From Notospermus geniculatus (lineage: Eukaryota; Nemertea; Pilidiophora; Heteronemertea; Lineidae), in the NCBI GenBank assembly GCA_002633025.1, contig NMRB01001724.1, positions 49,098 to 113,097 of the forward strand: a stretch of DNA of 64,000 bases, read 5' to 3'. The notes beneath the pieces were generated by a model. That model saw only the letters and a program-made list of their open reading frames with translations, was not told the origin of the DNA and did not search any database. Below, piece by piece: positions 58,301 through 64,000 of this stretch (positions are counted from its first letter, which is position 1; every line of letters starts with the position of its first letter). A program made the translations under genes and the position numbers.

Positions 58301-61300
58301 GAAGGACTCATATGAACCTATACCATGAATCTGGGTCATCTTGACATTATGAGGCTGATTGTTAGAGGAAGGTTCCATTCGCTCTGACTCCATATTCAAT
58401 ATGGCTGACCTACTTGTTCAGAGGTCAGGGACATTTCTTGGCATGCTTTGCATCGCTCTTGTCTTGCGATCACGTGGTCACTTAATATGCTGATTACTTT
58501 CAGGAAAAGTTAGAGAAAAAGGCGTCAATCGTATCCAGCCCATCGATTCCAAAAGTGCCAAAAATAGAATCAAGCAGCCAATCAATGGGGGCAGAGGCCG
58601 ACAGCCAATCGTCAGAGTGGTCACAAAAAACCGCCAGTCCTACTACCAAGAAGGAAGGCAGCGGGGCGTCATTGTTGTGGGTCGACAAGTATAAACCGCA
58701 GACCCTAAAACAGATCATCGGGCAGCAGGGGGAGAAGAGTAACGCACGGAAGTTGTTGACGTGGTTACGGGACTGGCACAAGAATCGAGCTCTTGGGAAG
58801 AAGCCTACTGGTGGTTTTACTCGCTGGAATGATGATGGATCTGGACACAAGGCGGCGCTACTTTCCGGTCCACCAGGTATCGGAAAGACAACGACTGCTA
58901 CTTTAGTGGCAAAGGTGAGATGACAATTTGCTGCTCAGCAAAACCTACACTCTGTTCCAATTCGTTACTTTTGACTTTCCGTCAGGCCTGAAACCATAGC
59001 ATTATTGGCCCCATATGGCCCGGGATTCGAACCCTGAACCTGCCTTTTACTAAGTGGACATGATTGATAACTACGAGGCTATCAAGGCTTTTCAGTTCAT
59101 TAGCAGCCTAGGTTATGGGCGAGAGATGGTTGTTCAGTCTCTTGGCTCTTGCCATGCATGCAGGTGTGACTTTTGCGACCCTGTTAAAGCTCCTCATTCC
59201 ATATCTGGCCTTGCCAACTGATGGTCTACTGCCGGTTCTGAACACTCTCTGAGTGAGGTAGTTCTTGACGGTCATGACTCTACCAAAGATGCCGCAATTA
59301 GATAACCAAGCTCTCTCTTCATGTTACAGGAAGCCGGCTTTTCCTACATAGAACTGAATGCGTCAGATGCAAGAAATAAGAAAAGTTTACAAGAAGATGT
59401 CTCTGACTTGTTGAAGAATAGGTGCTTGACTGGTTTTCTGGGTAAGTCAACATTCAAATCTACCATCAGTAGGGTTTTACAAGATAGGGAAAAGGCTGAA
59501 ATTTTTTAATGTAAACCTTATTTGACGGTGAGGTTCACACGTGCTTTCGTTTGAGAATAAGGTTTACGCGTATGTGCTTTCATAGAGTTGCATGTCGAAC
59601 AAGACAAGGGTTTCCAGTTTATCTCTTTTGCTCATTTCAGAAAGTGGTCATTTACAAACTGGTGCTCCAAAACATTGTTTACTTATGGACGAGGTTGACG
59701 GAATGTCTGGGAACGAGGATCGAGGAGGGATGCAGGAGTTGATCAATTTGATCAAGCAGACGAGAGTGCCCATCATATGTATGTGCAATGACCGCCAGCA
59801 TTTGAAGATTCGCTCGCTTGCCAATCATTGTTTTGACCTCAGATTTCAGAGGCCGCGTTTGGAACAAATTAAGGTAAATAGTCTCAACATAATTATAAAT
59901 ACATGTATTTGTAGGGTTGGAGCAAGGTCTCAAAATGTCTTTTTGCCACAACTTAAGCCAAATGTGATTTTGGTTAGCCAAATAATAAGTTCCTTAGCTT
60001 CGAATCTTCTCATCAGCAATGTTTGCCCAATATCAAAGCAATAGAGGTTCTTCACGTGACGTCACATTTCCATGACGACACAATGCCGCCATCTGGTCGT
60101 CAAAATGTCAAGCGACGTCACGGATCTACAAGCATCTACACACAAATCCTGACGTCAAAATGTCATGACGTGATAGTTTTGACGTCATCGCCGACAATTT
60201 GATGGCCAACATGGCCGATTCTTTGCAGTCAGGTGACCATTGTGACATCAGTTTAAAACTTCTATACTAAAACTGATATCACCTAGTTCTGCAGTGGTTG
60301 GCGAAAAGATATTTGGCGATTATGTAACTTGTGATATCACCTGGTGTGCTGCTGGCTTTAGGGAGGTGCAAGTGTAATTCTCTTCTTTCGGTTGCAGTCT
60401 ACGGCGATGTCGATTATGTTTAAAGAGGGCGTGAAGATACCTCCCCCGGCTGTGAACGAGATCATCCAGGCGTCCAATCAGGACATACGCCAGGTCATCC
60501 ATAACCTGGAGATGCTCAGTGCCAGTAATCGTGCGCTCACACACGACGAGGTGAAGAAGGATGCCGACAAGGCCAAAAAGGATCTAAAAATTGTAAGAAA
60601 ATTATCGTCCACAATGCACCGCAAAGTTGTCACGACGTAACCTTGTGGGGCTGACATTGTGTTTATTTGTACAGTGTTTCTGCATTTTCCCTTCCTCCAA
60701 CATTCTGGGCAGTTCCTCACACAAAACAGGAAATTTGACAGAATTCTTGGTCAAAAACACAAATGTTGACTTCTTAAGGGGGCGATATCCCCCTGTCCCC
60801 CCTCTGGCGGAAACACTGCATTCCATAGCCATGTTTTTCCCCTCGCTGAAATTACAATAACGTATTCCACGTATTCGCTTCTAGGGGCCCTTTGACGTGT
60901 GCCGGCAGGTTTTTGCAGCCGGTGATGAGACGGCCAAGATGTCCTTGAATGATAAAGCTGGACTTTTCTTCAATGATTACAACATCGCTCCATTATTTGT
61001 TCAAGAGAACTATGTTCAAGTTGTTCCGCGTGCTGCGCAGTAAGTCCTAGAATTCCTTGCTTCAATGCTTTATCTAATGCCCCATCACACTGAGCTAGTT
61101 CTCAGTACGTTCTTGAAAATGTTGCCAATTGAAAATGTTGCCAAACGGGCACAAACTGTGCGAATGGAGTGGACGTAGTGGCAACTTTTTACAGTCTTTT
61201 TACGAACTTCATGGACGGGCTCGGACTGGAAAGGTACACCAGAACTTTGAGGCATTATTTGGCCAACATTACACGTTCTAACCCGTTTTACGATTTTTTT

Positions 61301-63831
61301 TAGGACGGGACAGGACATTTTGAGAACTACTTTGGTGTGACAGTACCTTTACCCTCAAGTGACCCAGAGATTGTCATCTGTCACTGTTTTTGAAGTACAT
61401 ATACTGTTCCGTCACTGAGAGACTTGAATTTCTCTGATATTTCCAGGGGAGATATGAAGAAGCATTTAGATCTGTTATCCCAAGCTGCGGATAGTATTTG
61501 TGAGGGTGATGTGGTGTCCCGGGCGGTCAGAAGTAAAGGAATGTGGAGTCTCTTGCCTCTGCAGGTAAGATCATACATTTGGCATTGAAATTCACACGGT
61601 GTTGCAGAAAATAAAATGACCGCTGATCTTTTATTCCAAATAATTCCATTACCTGTAATCATAGTCATGTTTGATTAGGCCTATCTATAGACAGTCAGCT
61701 GCCTGACCTTCTGTGTTTTGCTATTTCCAGGCCATCTACAGTAGCGTCATCCCCGGTGAGCTACTCCGTGGCTACATGGGTCAGATGATTGCTTTCCCAC
61801 AGTGGCTGGGCAAGAATTCATCGAGGACGAAAGTTGATCGTATTTTACAGGAGTTAGGAACTCACATGAGACTGAAGTAAGTACACAGGGGTTTTCCTTG
61901 GCCTGCTCGGCAGTACAGTATCTTCTGACAAAGTTTCGTCACATCCTACATCCTAGATTTTTGAAGTGTCAACTTGTCTGCTTTCAGGTTTGAGCAGACA
62001 GTATCTTCTGTTGAAGTTTTCTAAAAGCCTCAGAAATGAATTGGAAAAAAATTTGAAGAAAAATTCCTCAGATGGTTCACAGGAACAACATTTCTTCAAA
62101 TACTTTTCAATCAAAACCATAGGATGTGAGAAAACTTCCACAGAAGATGCTGTCTGCTGGACTTGGGGAGGGGGGTAATTTTTCCACTACTTGTACAAAT
62201 TCTCCATAATGTTGCAAGATACAATTTCAATTTCTAGGATCTCAGCGAACAAAGAATCTCTAAATATGGAATATCGGCCGCATCTGAAAACAAAACTGAC
62301 AAAACCTCTGAAAAATGAAGATGGCTCAGGTGTACCAGAGGTCATACAGATTCTTGATGACTATGACTTACTCAGAGATGACTTTGATAATGTGCTAGAG
62401 ATCAGCCAATGGTCGGGTGATGCAGATGCCATGGCAGGTGTCGCTACGAAGGTAAGTAACAGGATTTTGCTTAAGTTTTTCACTGCAGAGGTATGTCAAA
62501 TTTGAAAAGAATGTACAAAAAGACCTTAAACTGTAAGGAATTTTTATATTCATTGATGGATGTGAACGTTTTGACTGTTCAGACTTTGCCATATTTCTCC
62601 TGTTTTCACGATTCAGACGAAGGCAGCGTTTACCCGGACCTATAATAAAGAGTCACATTTCTTGCCGTATGCACAAAGTCAAACCATCAAGAAGTCTAAA
62701 AAAGCTGCTGCAGCATCTGAAGAGGGTATTGATGAAGATGAGGAGGCTGGACAGGATGAGGAGGAAGAGGGAGATGCTGATATCACAAAGAACCCCATGA
62801 TTAAGGTTGGTGCAGTGGGAACATCGGGGCCTGTCTCCTCCGAGGTTCCGGGTTCAACCTGAAGCCAATTAAATCGGGAACCACGGTGATGGTGTGGTTT
62901 GGGTCTCTGACTGGTGGTCAGAGGGTCCCGGGTTCAATTTTTCCTGGTATACGAGTCAACAAAATTACCGTATTTTCCTGACTATAGGGCGCACCTGACT
63001 ATAAGGCGCACCCCCAATTTCACCCAAAATCTCTGATGAAATCCATACATAAGGCGCACCTCCCTATAAGGCGCAGTCCTGTCATTGAATGCGTCAGTGC
63101 ATATTATACACATACAATGCATGGCTGCTCAGTGTGCATTGACCAACAACTGCCAAGACAATTACAGGGTGTGATTGCCTTGTTTGAACCCATTGACATC
63201 TGCAATTCTGCTGTTGGTACTGATGGATCTGGTTGTATGATTTCTTAGCTTGTTGTGACAAATTAGGCCTAACTGAAACTTCATCAGTTCATAATTCACT
63301 GCATCATCTGTCAACCAGCACTGTGACAATGACTTTGGCTTGCATGCATCCATGCCTGCTTGAATGCTTGGGTTCGTCAGTGTCTTGACACTAATGATCA
63401 AATTGTCAAACTGGATCCGCAGATAAGGCGCACCACCCTATAAGGCGCACCCCCAATTTTAGACCCTTTTTCAAGGAAAAAGGCTGCGCCTTATAGTCCG
63501 AAAAATACGGTAACGTTGAGGAATTCTCATACTTCAAGTGAAGTAGATAGTAAACGCAAAGACTTTTGCAAATTTTCGACCCCAACTGGGGTCTTCCTCA
63601 GGCACTTTCTAGTAGAGATCCCAGAAGTGGATGAGCCACAACAAGTAAAGTAGAATTTCTTACTTGTTCATTCTTGCAAAGAACTTCAAAACTGCTTTTG
63701 GTTTTTTTCAGGTCGTGAATGAATCAGCAAAGGGAAAAGGAAAAGGAAGCCAGAAGGCAAGTGGGCAGAAGACAGGGAAATCAAGTCAAGGGAGCAGCGG
63801 TAAGGGAAAGGGCCGCGGAAAGAAGAAATGA
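52365..63831 (+). CDS. RFC1: RFC1, large subunit of replication factor C (PCNA clamp loader), 21 exons
   Basis: RFC1 is the largest subunit of the pentamer that loads PCNA on primed DNA in the nucleus. Exons: 52365-52367 (ATG only, inferred), 53141-53654, 53748-53863, 53970-54078, 54244-54330, 54498-54682, 54903-55107, 55619-55899, 56538-56657, 57223-57402, 57808-57921, 58504-58914, 59330-59441, 59641-59873, 60398-60592, 60885-61039, 61447-61564, 61731-61876, 62238-62451, 62617-62805, 63712-63831. All phases agree; the frame is 1268 residues (human 1148; the extra length lies in the Lys/Glu-rich N-terminal third). Features in order: PCNA-binding-type DIRSFF at residues 2-7; FFGTGSV block; BRCT domain at about 541-638; clamp-loader AAA+ core with WVDKYKP, Walker A GPPGIGKTT near 760 and Walker B LLMDEVDG near 830; RFC1-specific C-terminal domain; Lys/Gly-rich tail ending GRGKKK. 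Donor 20 (AAG/gttggt) is weak. SINEs and MITEs lie in introns 7, 10, 12, 18 and 20. Confidence 0.95.
52401..52494. repeat. CA dinucleotide microsatellites
   Basis: Two CA runs, 52401-52424 and about 52472-52494, followed by a CAT run near 52502-52520. They lie in the proposed RFC1 intron 1. Confidence 0.9.
55422..55530. mobile_element. 109-bp foldback MITE in RFC1 intron 7
   Basis: Almost entirely self-complementary: GGGGCCTGTTTCATAAAGTG at the left and CACTTTATGAAACAGGCCCC at the right. Confidence 0.85.
57427..57695 (+). repeat. tRNA-derived SINE (family 3) in RFC1 intron 10
   Basis: tRNA-like head GGAGCCACGGTGGTGTAGTG with an A-box region, B box GGTTCGAATCC, then a body with GGGCAAGTCTCTTTGCCTC and TCTATAAATGGGTACCAG. 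A related head fragment lies at about 62868-62945 in intron 20. Confidence 0.8.
58970..59090 (-). repeat. Shortened family 1 SINE in RFC1 intron 12
   Basis: Keeps the tRNA-like head (B box GGTTCGAATCC on the minus strand) and the 3' end of the body (CATAGCATTATTGG on plus); the middle is deleted. Confidence 0.75.
61995..62156. mobile_element. 162-bp MITE in RFC1 intron 18
   Basis: The ends CAGACAGTATCTTCTG and CAGAAGATGCTGTCTG are near-perfect complements. Sister copy at 43072-43236. Confidence 0.8.
62868..62945 (+). repeat. Family 3 SINE head fragment in RFC1 intron 20
   Basis: GGGAACCACGGTGATGGTGTGG with the altered B box GGTTCAATT; only the tRNA-like part is present. Confidence 0.6.
62966..63512. 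mobile_element. 547-bp mariner-type MITE in RFC1 intron 20
   Basis: The ends TACCGTATTTTCCTGACTAT and its complement (ATAGTCCGAAAAATACGGTA) include TA at the borders. Sub-terminal repeats of TATAAGGCGCACC occur on both sides. This end sequence is widespread in animal genomes; it has no transposase frame here. Confidence 0.85.
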
Positions 63832-64000
63832 TGGAATAGATTCTGTGCATATATTTGCTGCTCAAGGAATTGGTTGTCCAGTCCAAGTGGTTGTGGTGGT
63901 GGATTGACAGAAGGTGATGGTCGGAATCTGAATGAGGTGAAAATGACAAATGTGTTCTAAATCATGTAAATTCCAAGAATTCTAAATCGTATGAGCTCTG

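Noticed and set aside
1-64000. CRISPR arrays, operons, phage or bacterial gene clusters
   Set aside because: All supported genes are spliced or typical animal genes; direct repeats found are minisatellites or duplications without spacer structure.

Overview
The window is animal genomic DNA: multi-exon genes with consensus GT-AG introns, orthologues of metazoan nuclear genes, and non-coding DNA dense in short inverted-repeat elements and tRNA-derived SINEs. The frequent AGGCCTA, TACCGGTA and TACATGTA words and the invertebrate-like versions of PRDM15 and FAM8A1 suggest a marine invertebrate, most likely an echinoderm or another non-vertebrate deuterostome. That assignment is an inference; no ribosomal or mitochondrial marker is present.

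Layout. 0.2-2.2 kb (minus): a complete 4-exon MTERF3 (mitochondrial mTERF family). 5.1-6.0 kb (minus): an intronless ZDHHC24-like palmitoyltransferase, with a 713-bp tandem copy of its 5' half behind it. 8.3-14.3 kb (plus): a PRDM15 orthologue with a zinc knuckle, a PR/SET domain and one giant exon with 23 zinc fingers. 26.5-30.9 kb (minus): a complete FAM8A1 (ER-membrane RDD protein of the HRD1 degradation complex). 35.7-36.7 kb: an unrecognised intronless 329-residue disordered protein. 36.7-52 kb: gene-poor, full of MITEs, minisatellites and inverted repeats. 52.2-63.8 kb (plus): a complete 21-exon RFC1 (large subunit of the PCNA clamp loader) with an exact E2F consensus just upstream.

The main structural event is a direct tandem duplication of about 9.3 kb. 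Copy A is 10934-20284 and copy B is 20285-29430. The unit runs from inside the PRDM15 zinc-finger exon to inside FAM8A1 exon 3a. It leaves one full PRDM15 on the left and one full FAM8A1 on the right. Between them lie a promoterless second zinc-finger exon, fused to antisense FAM8A1 sequence, and a 5'-truncated FAM8A1. The copies differ by a few percent and by private MITE insertions with clean empty sites. This could be a real tandem duplication or two haplotypes joined by the assembler.

The most interesting functional observation is in FAM8A1. It has two alternative versions of the exon coding its second membrane helix. They share splice phases, and joining both in series gives an immediate stop codon, which is the signature of mutually exclusive splicing. 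PRDM15 also carries two small tandem duplications that each copy a 3' splice site, an apparent 1-base frameshift, and an unusual alternation of C2H2 and C2HC fingers.
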